This document shows positions 11,141-22,927 of a stretch of DNA of 64,000 nt, piece by piece. The translations under genes and the position numbers were made by a program. Positions within the stretch are counted from its first letter, which is position 1; each line of letters starts with the position of its first letter. Source of the stretch: Avena insularis (lineage: Eukaryota > Streptophyta > Magnoliopsida > Poales > Poaceae); contig CM042689.1 in assembly GCA_023614405.1 (NCBI GenBank), positions 275,845,533-275,909,532 on the forward strand, in the 5' to 3' direction. The notes under the pieces are model-generated. The model was not told the DNA's origin. It made no database searches and worked only from the letters and a program-made list of their open reading frames with translations.

Positions 11141-14100
11141 ATGGCAGCCCTACCATCAATTTTAATGCGTTCCTAGAGAAAGAAAAGTTGAAAACAATGG
11201 AAGCAACTTCCGGATTGGTTCCAATTTGAGATTGTCCTCACATTTGGTAATTTGACCTATGTCTGGATGCACCGCTAGGTGACCCACTGCAGCTGATGCT
11301 ACCGATGAAGTAAAGAGTGTTTACCTCGCTCGGAAGAATCGTACTCCATAGTTCAGTGTGCTATCTTGTATGGTTTAGAATTGGAGCTTGAAAAGGTTTG
11401 AAGAGTCAGATCCATATGATATTGTCGAGGATCTCAAATTAATCTTTGAGACTCATGCGGCAATTGAAAGTTATGAAGCTTCTGAAAAGTTCTTTAAGCG
11501 CAAGATGGAAGAGGGTAGCTCGTCGGTGAGCATGTGCTTAAGATGTGCAGGCACGCATAAATAAACTTCAAAGTTTGGGTATAGTGATTCCTAATACTTT
11601 GGGGTTTACGCATCCTCAATCACTACCACCAAGTTACAAGAACTTTGTGATGAACTACAACATGCGAACATGAACAAAGAGTTGCGAACTATTTGCTATG
11701 TTAAAATCTGCGAAGTGGAGATCAAGAAAGAGCACCAAGTGTTGATGGTCAATAAGACCACCAAATTCAAGAAAGGCAAATCTAAGCAAAGGACACTTCA
11801 AGAAGGGTGGTAAGAAAGTTACCACGCCGACGAAGAAGACCAAAGGCTGGACCTAAGCCTGAAACCGAGTGCTTTTCGCAAGGGAGAAGGTCCTTTGAGC
11901 GGAATTGCCCAAAGTACTTGGCGGATTTGAAGAACGGCAACATCAAGAAGAAAGGTATATCTGATATACATGTTATTGATGTGTATCTCACTAGTATTCG
12001 TAGTAGTGCACGGGTATTTGATCTTGGTTCGGTTGCTCATATTTGTAACTCGAAGCAGAGGCTGCGAGAATAAGCGGAAGCTAGTGAAGAGCGAGGTGAC
12101 GATGCGTGGGAAGCGGATCAAAGGTTGATGTGATCGCGTCGCACGCTACCTCTTCATCTACCATCGGGATTAGTTTTATACTTAAATAATTGTTATTTGG
12201 TGCCTGCGTTAAGCATGAACATTATATCGGGATCTTGTTTATTGCGAGACGGTTACTCGTTTAAATCCGAGAATAATGGTTGTTCGATTTATATGAGTAA
12301 TATGTTTTATGCACATGCACCTTTGATAGATGGTCTATTCATATTGAATCTCGATAGTGGAAATACACATATCAACAACATTGAGGCTAAGCGTTTGAAA
12401 TCAGCGATAATTAGACCTATATGTGGCCTTTGTCGTCTTGGTCACATTGGAGTGAAGCGTATGAAGAAACTCCATTCGATGGACTTCTTGAATCACTTGA
12501 TTTTGAATCACTTGAAAGATGCGAAGCATGTCGATGGGTAAAATGACTAAGACTCCATTTTACGGTATAATGGAGCGAGCTACGACTTATTGGAAATCAT
12601 ACATACCGATGTGTGTGGTCCAATGAGTGTAGCATCGCTTGATGGTTATCGTTATGTTCTTACCTTCACGGATGACTTGAGTAGATATGGGTATATCTAT
12701 TTCATGAAACATAAGTCCGACACTTTCGAGAAGTTTAAGGAGTTTCAAAGTGAGGTAGAGAATCAACGTAACAAGAAGATTAAATTTCTACGTTACGATC
12801 GTGGAGGTGAATATCTAAGTTACGAGTTTGGCGAGCATTTGAAGAAATGTGGAATACTTTCGATTGACACCGCCGGAACACCACAGCGTAATGGTGTGTC
12901 GAACGTCGTGTCGAACTCTCTTAGATATGGTTCGTTCTATGATGTCACTTAGATTTACCACTATCATTTTGGGGTTATGCATTAGAAACAGCCGCATTCA
13001 CTTTAAATAGGGCACCGTCTAAATCCGTTGAACGACACCATATGAATTATGGTTTGGGAAGAAACCTAAATTGTCGTTCCTTAAAGTTTGGGGATCTGAA
13101 GCCTATGTAAAGAAGTTACTGCGGACAAGCTTGAACCCAAAGCGGAAAAATGCGTCTTCATAGGATACAAGGAAACTATTGGGTATACCTTCTATCATAG
13201 ATCCGAAGGCAAAATCTTCGTTGCTAGAATGGATCCTTTCTAGAGAAGGAATTTCTCTCGAAAGAAGTATCTGGAAGGAATGTAGAACTTCGGCGAGGTT
13301 GTCGAACCTTCTCTCGAAATTGCAAGTAGCGCAGCACGGAAGAAGTTCTGTGGTGCTGCACCAATAAGAGAGGAAGCTAATGATGGTGATCATGAAACTT
13401 GGTTGAAGTTGCTCTGAGCCTCGGAGGTCAACGAGAAATCGTACCACTCCAGTTGGTATGATTCCGTTATGAATGTCATGTTGGTGGACAACACCGATGA
13501 CCCGAGACATATGAGGAAGCAATGATGAGCCGATTCCAATAAATGGCAAGAAGCCATGAAATCCGAGATTGGATCCATGTCGAAAACCAAGTATGGACTT
13601 TGATGGACTTACGGATGGCGAAAGGCTGTCGAGAACAAATGGATTTTCAAGAAGAAAGCAGATCTTGATGGTAATGTTATCTATAAAGCTCGACTTGCAT
13701 AAAGGGTTTCGACAAATTCAAGGAGTTGACTACGATGAGACTTTCTCACCGGTAGCGAAGCTAAAGTCTGTGAGGATTATGTTAGCAATCGCTGCATATT
13801 ATGATTATGAGATATGGCAGATGGATGTCAAAACAGCATTCCTCAATGGAGACATTGATGAAGAGTTGTATATGATGCAACCCAAAGGTTTTGTCGATCC
13901 TAAAGATGCTAACAAGGTATGAAAACTTCAACGGTCCATCTATTGATTGAAGCAAGGATCCCGAAGTTGGAATCTACGTTTTGATAATGTAATCAAAAGT
14001 TTTGGTTTTATACAAACTTATGGAGAAGCTTGTATTTACAAGAAAGTGAGTTGGAGCTCTGTAGCATTCTTAATACTGTATGTGGATGACATATTGTTGA

Positions 14101-15051
14101 TTGGGAATGATGTAGACCTTCTTAATAGTGTCAAAGAGTATTTGAATAATAGTTTTTCAATGAAGGATCTTGGCGAGCAGCTTACATATTAGGCATAAAG
14201 ATTTATAGAGATAGATCGAAGCCAAATATCATTGTCACAAAGTACATATTTGGACAAAGTTCTAAAGAGGTTTGGAATGGAAGATAGCAAGAAAGGGTTC
14301 TTGCCCATGTTTATATCGACCTTGAGTAAAACTCAAAGTCCGACATCGGCAGAAGATAGAGAAAGGATGAGTAAGACTCCTATGCCTCAGCCATAGGATC
14401 TCTAATGTATGCCATGCTATGTACTAGACCCGACATCGCATATCTTTGTTAGTCTAACTAGCAGATATCAAAGTGATCCAGAGTGGATCATTGGACAATG
14501 ATCAAAAACATCCTTAAGTACTTGAGAAGAACTAAGGATATGGTTCTTTCTTATGGAGGTGATGAACAGCTCGTTGTTAATGGTTACACCGATGCTAGTT
14601 GGAACACCGATACGGATGATTCTAAATCACAATCTGGATCGTATTTATTTTGAATGGTGCAGCGATTAGCTGGAGGAGTGCAAAGCAAAGCGTTGTGGCG
14701 AGATCTTCAACTGAATCGGAATACATGGCGGCTTGGAGGCTTCACAAGAAGCGATATGGATGAAAGAGTTCATTACTGAGCTGGGTGTGGTTCCTAGTGC
14801 TGGACCCAATGTCTATCTCTTGTGATAACATGGGCGCCATAGCCAATGCGCAAGAACCAAGGTCACACAAGAAGCTGAAGCATATCAAGCTACGTTTTCA
14901 CGCTATTCGAGAACATATCCAGGATGGGGATATAAAGATTTGTAAAGTACACACAGATCTGAATGTGGCGGATCCGTTGACTAAACCTCTCCCGAGGGCA
15001 AAACATGACCAACACCAAACTGCCATGGGTGTTCGGTATATTACCATGTAA
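11141..15051 (+). pseudogene. Copia gag-pol polyprotein, inactivated
   Basis: The polyprotein would supply capsid, aspartic protease, integrase and RT/RNase H for reverse transcription in virus-like particles. The start is ATG 11141 (MAALPSINFNAF), matching 59559 in the related copy, and the end is TAA 15049-15051. Recognisable pieces in order: a gag remnant; a CCHC knuckle remnant near 11870-11910; a protease reading VFDLG where the related copy has the active DTG; integrase (12197-12952), including LEIIHTDVCGPMS; RT (13569-14192) with YVDD at 14079-14090; and RNase H (14785-15051) ending in LNVADPLTKPLPRAKH. The frame breaks repeatedly through 1-4 bp losses. The region is 43 bp shorter than the related copy. 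Some breaks may be sequence errors, because most sit at CG-rich sites. Confidence 0.9.
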
Positions 15052-15085
15052 TCTAGATTAGATGACTCTAGTGCAAGTGGGAGGC

Positions 15086-16968
15086 TGTTGGAGATATGCC
15101 TAGAGGCAATAATAAATGTAGTTATTATTATATATCTTTGTGTTTATGATAAATGTTTACATTCATGCTATAATAGTATTAACAAGGAAACCATTAATAC
15201 TTGTGTGATTTGTAAACTTAATTTGAAGTCCCTAGTATAGCCTCTATACTTCACTAGCTTGTTGGTTGATTGATGATTGTGGTTTCCCTATCATGAACAT
15301 TGAGATGTTATCAACAACAAGATCATATCGTTAGGAGAATGATATGGTGGACATACTCCTATAGACAAGCGTAGCATAAAGATCAAGTCATTTCAATAGT
15401 TCAATTGCTATATGCTTTCGATACATAGTAACCTAATTCCTTCGACCATGAGATCATGCATATCACCTTTCTTGGATGGATGCTTTGATGTCATCAAACA
15501 CCACGTAACAGGTGGCTATAAAGGTGGCATTGAGTGTTGGAAAGTATTGGTTGAAACACATGGATCAAGAGTGGGATTTGTCCATCCACATGACGGATAG
15601 ATATTCTCTGGGCCCTCTCGGTGAAATGTCATCCAATTAGCTTGCAAGCATGTGACTTGGTCACAAGGGATCACATATCACGGGAACGAGAAAAGAGTAC
15701 TTATCGATGCGAGGATGAACTAGGTATGCAGAGATACCGACGATCATAACCTCGGATAAGTAACATATCGTGAGACAAAGGGAAATTGGTATCGTATGTA
15801 AGTGGTTCAATCGATCGCAAAGTAATCGTAGAAATATGTGGGAGCCATATGAATTTCCAGATTCCTCTATTGGTTATTGTTCGGAGAAGTGTCTCGATCA
15901 TGTCCGCATAATTCACGAACCGTAGGGAGACACACTTAAGGATTCGACGTTGTTTGAGTAGTTATGGTATTATGAGAAAGAGACGAATGTTGTTGGTCTC
16001 GGATGGGATCCGGGATATCACGAGGTGATCCGGAATGGTCCGGAGAATAAGATTCATATAAGGAAAGTCCCGTTTCGGAGTAGCGGAATGATTCCGGTGT
16101 TTTCATCGGGAACATTCTAGAAGGTCCTGGAATGTCCGGCACTCCGGAGGGGGAAGGGGTACATGAATGTGTCATTACATATTGGAATGATTGCATCATG
16201 TACTAAGTGTTCTCGCTGTCCGAAATAAAGGGTTAATTCAAATCCTAATTTGAAAAGTCAAACGGCTAGTTTGAAAAGTCAAACTGCCAGTTTTCGGAAA
16301 GAGGAGAAGGAGGAGAAGAGGAAACCGACTTTGGGGAGGAGTCCCCTTGGCCGGCGCGCCTCCCAAGGCCGACTTGGGGAGGGACTCCTCCCCTTGGCCG
16401 CCGGCCCTCCCACCTATAAAGGGAGGGGCAGGGCCTCCCCTCCTAGCACACTACTAGTTCCTATCCTCTAAACTAAACCCTAGACCTAAACCCCGGTTTA
16501 GAGCTATCTCGGTTTAGAGCCTTCTAATTGGTTTAGAGCCTTCTAATTGGTGTGTCTAATTACTAGACCACTAATAGCCTCTCTCATAAGCTCCACCATA
16601 CTACTTCCGGCTTAAGCGAAGCCTGGGATTCCCTCTACCTCGGTACCACGCCGTTGTCTTTGCGGAATCGCGAGAGAGTGCTACAACCTCCATTTTCTTT
16701 GGAACAAGGAGAGGAAGGTCTTCGTCGTACCGAACGTGTGACCGACTGCGGGGCGCTGCTGAACGTGGCGCTGGAAGGATCGTCTACGATCTTGAGATCG
16801 GAAGAAATCGACTACATCACCCACGAGAATCTGCTCTCGTTAAACACTTTGGAATCTTCGAGGGTGAGTTATTCCATCGACTCGTTGCTGCAATCTAGTA
16901 GATAGATCTTGGCTTGTTTGTTTGTATGCGATAGAAATTTTTTGTTTTCCATGCTACGAACCCCTACA
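15086..16968 (+). repeat. 3' LTR of the Copia element at 8114-16968
   Basis: 1883 bp, starting TGTTGGAGATATGCC just after the purine tract GTGGGAGGC and ending CCCCTACA. The right TSD CTATG follows at 16969-16973. It keeps several CG-containing motifs that are shortened in the 5' LTR, but has its own losses, such as CACACCGTAACAGGG reduced to CACGTAACAGG near 15503. Confidence 0.92.
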
Positions 16969-16973
16969 CTATG

Positions 16974-18519
16974 TGCAGTATAGGATACAACATTGACTAT
17001 ATGCAGAATTTACTTTTAGATTTTTTTTAAACTTGTATTGTCTTTTCTTTAAATCAGGAGACCATCTAACCTCTATGCGAGACGAGAAAAACTCCTCCAA
17101 GGACGCCTCCTCCTAGGGCTACTCCAAAGGCTCCCGTAACCCTAGCTGCTTCTCTCCCCGTGTGCCTCCCCTAGCCGTTGCCACCGCCGACGGAGGTGGC
17201 GGTGCCCATCTCACCAGAGGGCAGAGGGCCAAGGAGGCACGCATATGTGATGCATCGGGGCGAAGGCTCATGGCGACGGACGCGTGTGGTGGTGCTGTGG
17301 AGGTGGAGGGGCGGTGGTGGCGTGCACTGGAGGAGGGAACATCGGCGAGGCCTTTCCTCGTTGAAGCCATCTGAGCACTGGAACCATGGCGGGCGACGGT
17401 AGCAGCTAGCCTGTCTTGGATCCGTTCTGGGCCAGTTGGTCACAACAACAACTGCGTGCATGAATAGACAGTGTGCTTTCGGCAGAGGAGACAGCGTGGA
17501 TCCTTGGGATCTGACACCGGATCCAACAATATCGGCGGCGGTCAGATTCATCTTCTCTGCGACCAGCGGGTGGCATGGGGGCCACTATCTTGTCTTGAAT
17601 AATGTAGAGGGTCCTCGGGTTCCTCTCGCACCAAGAGATGATCTATCCTCGGTGACCAGGCCAAAGTGTCGAGTTTTGAAGGCTCCGCCAGCAAACTCCC
17701 ATAGACGAATTATGCCTAGAGATTGCTTGATCGGATGGGATTCGATCATGCACACCCGTGCTTTTTCGGACCGTTTGGTTTCAGAGCGAGCGTTGCAAAT
17801 CTCTGTTGTCTGTTATCATCATAAGACATGTATTTGGGTCCATGATGAAGTCAGATACGGAGAATTTCATAAAAGTAGGAACACGAGAGATAGGGATGAT
17901 GGTTTGAGTCTTTGTGGCGATGAGGAAATGACTTGATGATCTGTAACTTGCAGCATCAACTATTATGGGGGAAACGACACATGAGAAGTTCACAGTTTTA
18001 CTTTGCAGGGTGAAAATTCAAGGTCTGATCTTAATTAATTGTGTCTGATAATGGTTTTTGCTAGATACATGCTTTGTGAGCGAGGACATTCTTCAGGATA
18101 AAAACCTATGATTTTTGATCAGATGACGATGATACTTGTGCACCGTTTTCTTCTTGAAATCACCGTTATTTGAAATATATTCGCATTTAAAAAGTTCAAA
18201 TTTAAAAATATTTGAATTTAAAAATAAAATAAATGCTAAAACTAAAAAAAGTCAAAAACCGACCAAAAGACCAAAAACACATCCCGAAAAGAGAAATTCA
18301 GAAAGAACCAGGAAAAATGAGCCGCGGCCCAGCTCGGACCCCCGCGTGCAGGACGCATTCCATGCAAAAAAAGTATTAATACACGACACTCATGCAAGCT
18401 GATCCAACTTAAATAATTCTTAGAAAGGTGATCGATTGTATCCATGTAAAAAATATTAATACATCATGTTTTATACGGTGGATAACTTATATACCGTGAC
18501 ATGAATAACTCATACGTTG
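16974..18519. other. Unclassified sequence right of the Copia insertion
   Basis: The first 33 bases complete a 28-bp tandem repeat interrupted by the Copia element. 17090-17700 is GC-rich with gene-like composition and several overlapping frames on both strands, none with a recognisable domain. 18130-18500 is AT-rich. I see no gene, terminal repeats or TSD. Confidence 0.35.
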
Positions 18520-20490
18520 CGGGTAGATAACTCCACGGTATTCGCTGCTGCTGCGGGTGCCTTCACTGTGGCGGTCGGCGTAGCCAGCCGCGATCATGTC
18601 GGGTCCATCGCGATCGTCGTAGACGCGCGATCTTCTCTTGCTACGACGTTCACGTCAACGGCCATAGTCATCTTCCTCCTCCGAGTGTGCTCGGTGGACG
18701 GAGTCCTCGCCATCTGCCCACCTGTTGGCGATGTCCATGAGGTGGTCGAGTGTCTTGGCCTTGATGCGCTCAAGTTCTTCCTTGAAGTCCTGGCGTTTGA
18801 CGCCATCCTTGAAGTCGTCGATCGCTCTCTCCTCAGAGATGTGCGCCGTGGAGTTCTTAGTGTTGGACCAGCGTAGTATGTACGAGCGAATGGATTCGCC
18901 CGTTCGTTGGGTGCAGGCCCGTAGCTCCTCGATCGAGGCTGGCCTCTTGCTGGTGCCCTTGAAGTTTCGGATGAAACTGTACGCCAGTTCCTCCCAGCTT
19001 CGGATGGATCCCGAGGATAGGCTGCTGAGCCAGATCCGGGTTGCGCCTGTCAGCTGCAGCTGAAGGCATTGCAGGGCGGTGTTCTTGTTTCCGCCGTGTA
19101 GCTTGACGGACGACAGGTGGTCGCAGAGTCACGCCTTGGGGTCTTGTGTGCCGTCAAACTTCGGAGTATCCAAAGGAAGCTTGAAGTTCCACGGCATCCG
19201 CGTCCGCCGGACGGATCTGCTGAAGTATCGAGCTCCGCAGAGTTCTCCTTCGTCGTCGTCCTCCTCGGATTCGGACAAGCATAAACGCTTGGCGCGTGCC
19301 TTGTCGATCTTACGTTGGGTGAGCTTGCTTCGAGCATCGTAATCGCGGCTGCGATGTCACGAGCTCTTGTACCTTCGAGGTAGGTCGTGCTCTTCCTCGT
19401 CAGATGAAGGTGTGGGGCTGCGGTTGAACCTGACCGCAGCCTTCTTTTTTGGCTCCACATAAGCTTCTCCGTGGAGCGCAGCTCCAATGAGTCCGAGTCC
19501 GGTTAGTGCGGATTTGTGCATGGCCCTTTTCGGGTCCCCCACCGGAGGTGGATGGGACGCGAGGTATGCGGTGGCTGCCATGATCGCAGCTTGCGGCGTC
19601 TTCGGGATGACGTTGCCGTCGGCATCCATCTCCATGAAAGACGTGTTGAGGCTCCGGGTCACCTCGCGACATGCAGTGGGGTCCATGTTCTCCATGCGAG
19701 AATGGTGCTTGTTGTCGTGGTTGCCGTGCGAGCTAGAGCCGCCCATGGTGGAGAGCGCAGCTCGCCGCACGCTGGACTCCGAGGCCGCTTGCTTGCGCTT
19801 GTCAAGCACTTCTTGCATCTTCACCTGCTTTTTGTGCTCTTCGACGAGGAGCAGGTGGTACGCCATCAGTAGGTCCCGTGAGGCACCCACGGGCAGGATC
19901 TTGTTGCCTGCCATGGCTTCGCGTGCTTGAGCCCATCCTTCCTCGTTGAGGTGGATTACCCGATTGGGATCGGTGTCCTCCTCGTTGGGCGGGGGGACTG
20001 GTTTCTCCTGTTCTCGTCGTTTCTACCTTGCGGGTTGGGTGGCGGGTTGTGTTCCTGATCTACATCGCTCTGGATGACTGCGGTGCATTGGTAGCGCTCG
20101 TAGATCGGATTGCTGTTGCCGCAGCTTTCGGATCCGGAACCGTATGTCCCTTCCTCCGATGGTGGATCGCACAGATCTGAGTTGCAGCAGCTGCTGTCAT
20201 AGGACTCATCTGTCGATGGCGATGTGCGTAGCACGGGATGCGGAGCCCATGAAGTGGGCTTGATCGATGGCAGGGGAACCCGCTCTAGGAGATGGAGAGT
20301 GGCGGTCTTCCCCACCTGGAATCAGAAGTTCCCGAACAGGATCTAGAGCCCGTCGCCGACGGGCTCGAAGTCCTTCAGAGTGGCTGGCGAGTGGGCGGTG
20401 AAGTCGAAAGAGCCGAAGAGGAGATGACTCTCCGTCGCCGAAGAGTTTTAGATCGCTTTGGTTGGGACCATCGCGATCGCACAATCAGCG
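18520..20490 (-). pseudogene. Gypsy (Tat-lineage) gag, frameshifted and truncated
   Basis: Read on the minus strand, this is the capsid gene of a Tat/RIRE2-type Gypsy element. The best open segment (19914 to 19357) begins MAGNKILPVGASRDLL, is rich in Lys and Gln, and has a charged HKKQVKMQEVLDKRKQ stretch. The conserved gag core follows in a shifted frame around 19085-18985 and includes GATRIWLSSLSSGSIRSWEE. Below it come LERIKAKTLDHLMDIANRWA (near 18790-18730) and DPDMIAAGYADRHSEG-like residues (near 18600-18555). The frame changes several times, and similarity stops near 18520 before protease, so pol and one LTR are absent. It lies directly downstream, on the minus strand, of the PBS near 20500. 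Confidence 0.8.
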
Positions 20491-20498
20491 CCCCTAGT

Positions 20499-20517
20499 TC
20501 CCACAGACGGCGCCAAT
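20499..20517 (-). other. Primer-binding site of the minus-strand Gypsy element
   Basis: On the minus strand this reads ATTGGCGCCGTCTGTGGGA, the motif typically found just after the 5' LTR of Tat/Athila Gypsy elements. It fixes the LTR edge at 20518 and the element's direction. Confidence 0.8.
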
Positions 20518-21037
20518 TGACGAGGTTTAATCTCTTCAATGCCCATTGTTATGAGCTTGGATTTTGGAGAAGATGGGGATGCTAGAGATCGCGGAACAGT
20601 TAACAGACAAGCAACCATGGGACACGAGATTTACCCAGGTTCAGGCCCCCGGAGGGAAAACCCTACTCCTGCTTGTCTGCTCTTGATTACGGCAGAATCG
20701 AAAGTTACAGGGGTGCGCCGATGCAATCTGGCGTGGAGGTGTGTATGCGGTGGTATGAAGTGCCCTCCTCGTCGTGTCCTCCTAGCCTTTATATAGAGAT
20801 AGGCAGGTCCCGGACACAGATCGAGTCGGTTACAGGTTTTAGGGTTTGCCCCTTTGAATATCCTATCTATTCTAGTCTTGCTCTCCAAGGATCCGAAAAC
20901 ATCCTGGGCTTGGGCCATCCGAAAGTCTTCATGGGCCGTGTATATTCTTGTGGGTCTTCCTTGGGCTGGACCAGGTATGCTAAGGTCTTGTACCCGTGAG
21001 GTATAACCATCTCAAACTTCGTCGAAACATATCAACA
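20518..21037 (-). repeat. 5' LTR of the minus-strand Tat-type Gypsy element (right edge tentative)
   Basis: In minus orientation the LTR ends CCTCGTCA directly before the PBS. The other end is placed at 21037, where the minus strand would begin TGTTGATATG, giving a 520 bp LTR with TG...CA termini. With the partner LTR missing, the distal edge and TSD cannot be verified. Confidence 0.5.
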
Positions 21038-21663
21038 TGGAATCTAGTTTCAAAGATCTTGTCGCAATTAGTCCGATAGTGAAAACGGATACTAAATCAG
21101 ATTAACGGTTTGATCTACAAAATATTTTGAATTTTTATATTTGAACTCAGCTAGTAATGAATTTTTGTCGTTTAGCGCTTAGGATAGTGATGGTTAGAGC
21201 ATCCCCACTCGTTGGGCGATCCCAGACCAAAATCCGGACCAACTTTTGACAAAACTTGATTTTGGCCTAGGAACCTCGAGTTTCTCACTCACGTTCCTAG
21301 GCCAAGTTCCCGTGTTCGGCTAAAATTCAGACGAGTTTAGCAAATTCAGGCGGATTTCATTAAACATGGACGAATATAGGCTGATTATATAGAATTTAAA
21401 CTACATTACTAGATAATAAATTAAAAACATTAAAAAAGGCCTTCGCCATCGCCTTCGCCGATGCCGTTGCTGCTTATACATGCCGAAGTTTCCATAGAAG
21501 GACATGTAGCCCGGATCGGTCCTTCCATCGTCCTCGCCGCGCCACCGTCATTGTCGCTCGGCGGTTGTGGCGGGCGGGAGCTCCCCTGGCCGGCATCGCC
21601 GCACCTCCAGGGCTGGTAGGAGGGGTCGTTGAAAGAACATTTCATAATCCCTAGTGTTTTGTG
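21038..21663. other. Unclassified sequence with a 13-bp inverted repeat
   Basis: Perfect 13-bp arms TTGGCCTAGGAAC (21262-21274) and their complement (21293-21305) enclose an 18-bp loop, and GAGCATCCCCACTCG lies upstream at about 21199. A minus-strand 71-codon frame (21645-21430) has no recognisable domain. This resembles degraded DNA-transposon sequence but is not assignable. Bases 21659-21663 (TTGTG) should be the left TSD of the next element. Confidence 0.35.
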
Positions 21664-22875
21664 TGTTAGATAAAAATATCAAGGATTATTTAATGTGTGT
21701 TGAAGTGCTGCAGTTCTCTTTGTTGAAAAAGAAAAAGGAAACTGCTTTTGGGGGGCAGATAATCTACCCCTACCAGGGGCGGATAATCCGCCCCACCCCT
21801 TTTCCAGATGGGCGCAACCCCTAGAGATGGGGCGGAGTTTCGGCCGAATTTTCCAGCCCCGCCGGATAATCCGCCCCTCAGGGGGGCGGATAATCCGCCC
21901 CGCATGCACAGCTTGAAGTTTGCCAAGGCGCAACCCCCAGAGGGGGAGCGGATTTTCGGCCAGATTTTTTTGGCCCCGCTGGATAATCCGCCCCCCAAAG
22001 ATCTTCTTCAAGTTCTCCAAGGCGCCATCCCCAGAGAGGAGCGGATTTTCACCCGGAGTGTCCGTCCTGGGGGCGGAGTTTTCCCCAGGGCGGATAGTCC
22101 GCCACTAGTGGGGGCGGATAATCCACCCCCAAACTTGTTCAATGGCCAGATCTGGTCAGGGGGTATTTAAGCCAGCCTTCCCCTTCCTACCAGACATCTT
22201 GGTTCATTCAAAAAAGTCAAGATCTGATCTGCAACCTTCATCCAAGAGAGCTCCACCTAGATCCACCCAAAAGGCCCCGTCCCTTGGGGAATCGAAGAAG
22301 GAGGACTCGATCTTCAACAACTCCAATCAAGTTCTTCATCTCCTCTCCATTTGTTTGGAGAATCTCCGATCTAGTATTTCTTGCAAATATCTAGATCCTT
22401 GTTTTTGGTTATATTGATAATCCTTGTTCTTGTGATAGCTTGTTGTCATTACGGGGGTCCCCAATTCAGTTGTGGGTGTGTGCCTCGGTAGAGTTGTAAA
22501 GGCTCCGGTTCCCGCCTCGAAGGGTACCAATAGTGGAGAAGGTGGATCGGGCCTTTCGTGGCGAGATCCATCGGAGAATAGGGTGAGGCCTATTGTGGCG
22601 TGGTGGTCTTAGAACCGCCCACCCCTCCAATGCAGATGTACTTCCCTTAACAAGGAAGGAACTATGGTAAAACAAATCCCTGTATCTCCGCGTGCTCCAC
22701 TATGGTTTCCTCGCTCCTCTCTTTACGTGCTTAGTAGCTAGGTTTGCATATAGGGAAATTCGCGTAGTTGCATATCTAGAGAATTTACTTTATGCCAAGC
22801 CTAAAATTGAAAAAGAAATAAAAAGTGAGTAGCACCTATTCACCCCCCCTCTAGGTGCCTATACGATCCATTTCA
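21664..22875 (+). repeat. 5' LTR of SIRE-type element H
   Basis: 1212 bp with TG...CA ends (TGTTAGATA...CCATTTCA). The right edge is set by the PBS-like TTGGTATTAGAGCC, which begins at 22877. A TATA-like TATTTAAG lies at 22164-22171. Upstream of it is an array of seven copies of a GGCGGATAATCCGCC palindrome. The partner LTR is outside the window, so the start rests on motif only. Confidence 0.7.
21751..22130. repeat. Array of seven 15-19 bp palindromes in the LTR U3 region
   Basis: GGGGCGGATAATCCGCCCC occurs perfectly at 21776-21794 and 21883-21901. Variants sit at about 21752-21770, 21862-21877, 21977-21996, 22088-22103 and 22110-22130. Each is an inverted repeat of GGCGGAT around one central base. 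The array lies just upstream of the TATA-like box at 22164, so a transcription-factor role is plausible, though that is inference. Confidence 0.8.
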
Positions 22876-22877
22876 AT

Positions 22878-22890
22878 TGGTATTAGAGCC
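22878..22890 (+). other. Primer-binding site of element H (one mismatch)
   Basis: TGGTATTAGAGCC differs by C-to-T from the iMet complement TGGTATCAGAGCC. It lies two bases after the LTR end. Confidence 0.7.
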
Positions 22891-22927
22891 CCGACTCTTA
22901 ATTCGGGATTAACCGCCTAAGAGAAGT

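Larger units (their letters stand above)
8114..16968 (+). mobile_element. Angela-lineage Copia LTR retrotransposon, 8855 bp, structurally complete
   Basis: Two LTRs (8114-9969 and 15086-16968) begin TGTTGGAGATATGCC. The 3' LTR ends CCCCTACA; the matching base at the end of the 5' LTR has changed to give TATA. A perfect 5-bp TSD, CTATG, lies at 8109-8113 and 16969-16973. The 5' LTR is followed after one base by TGGTATCAGAGCC, complementary to initiator-Met tRNA, and a purine-rich tract (AGTGGGAGGC) precedes the 3' LTR. The order gag, protease, integrase, RT, RNase H is that of Copia. The deduced proteins resemble the Angela/BARE group. Coding capacity is destroyed by many small indels. Confidence 0.92.

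Noticed and set aside
17119..17936. Possible gene with several overlapping frames, the longest 166 codons
   Set aside because: Frames overlap on both strands, no domain or start context is convincing, and the region adjoins other GC-rich unclassified repeats.
18520..21037. Reading the Tat-type gag fragment as a host gene on the minus strand
   Set aside because: The gag core motif, the TGGCGCCGTCTGTGGGA primer site and an adjoining LTR identify it as a Gypsy fragment.
21751..22130. Regularly repeated palindromes resembling a CRISPR-like array
   Set aside because: Spacers are irregular, the repeats themselves vary, there are no cas genes, and the array sits in a plant LTR promoter.
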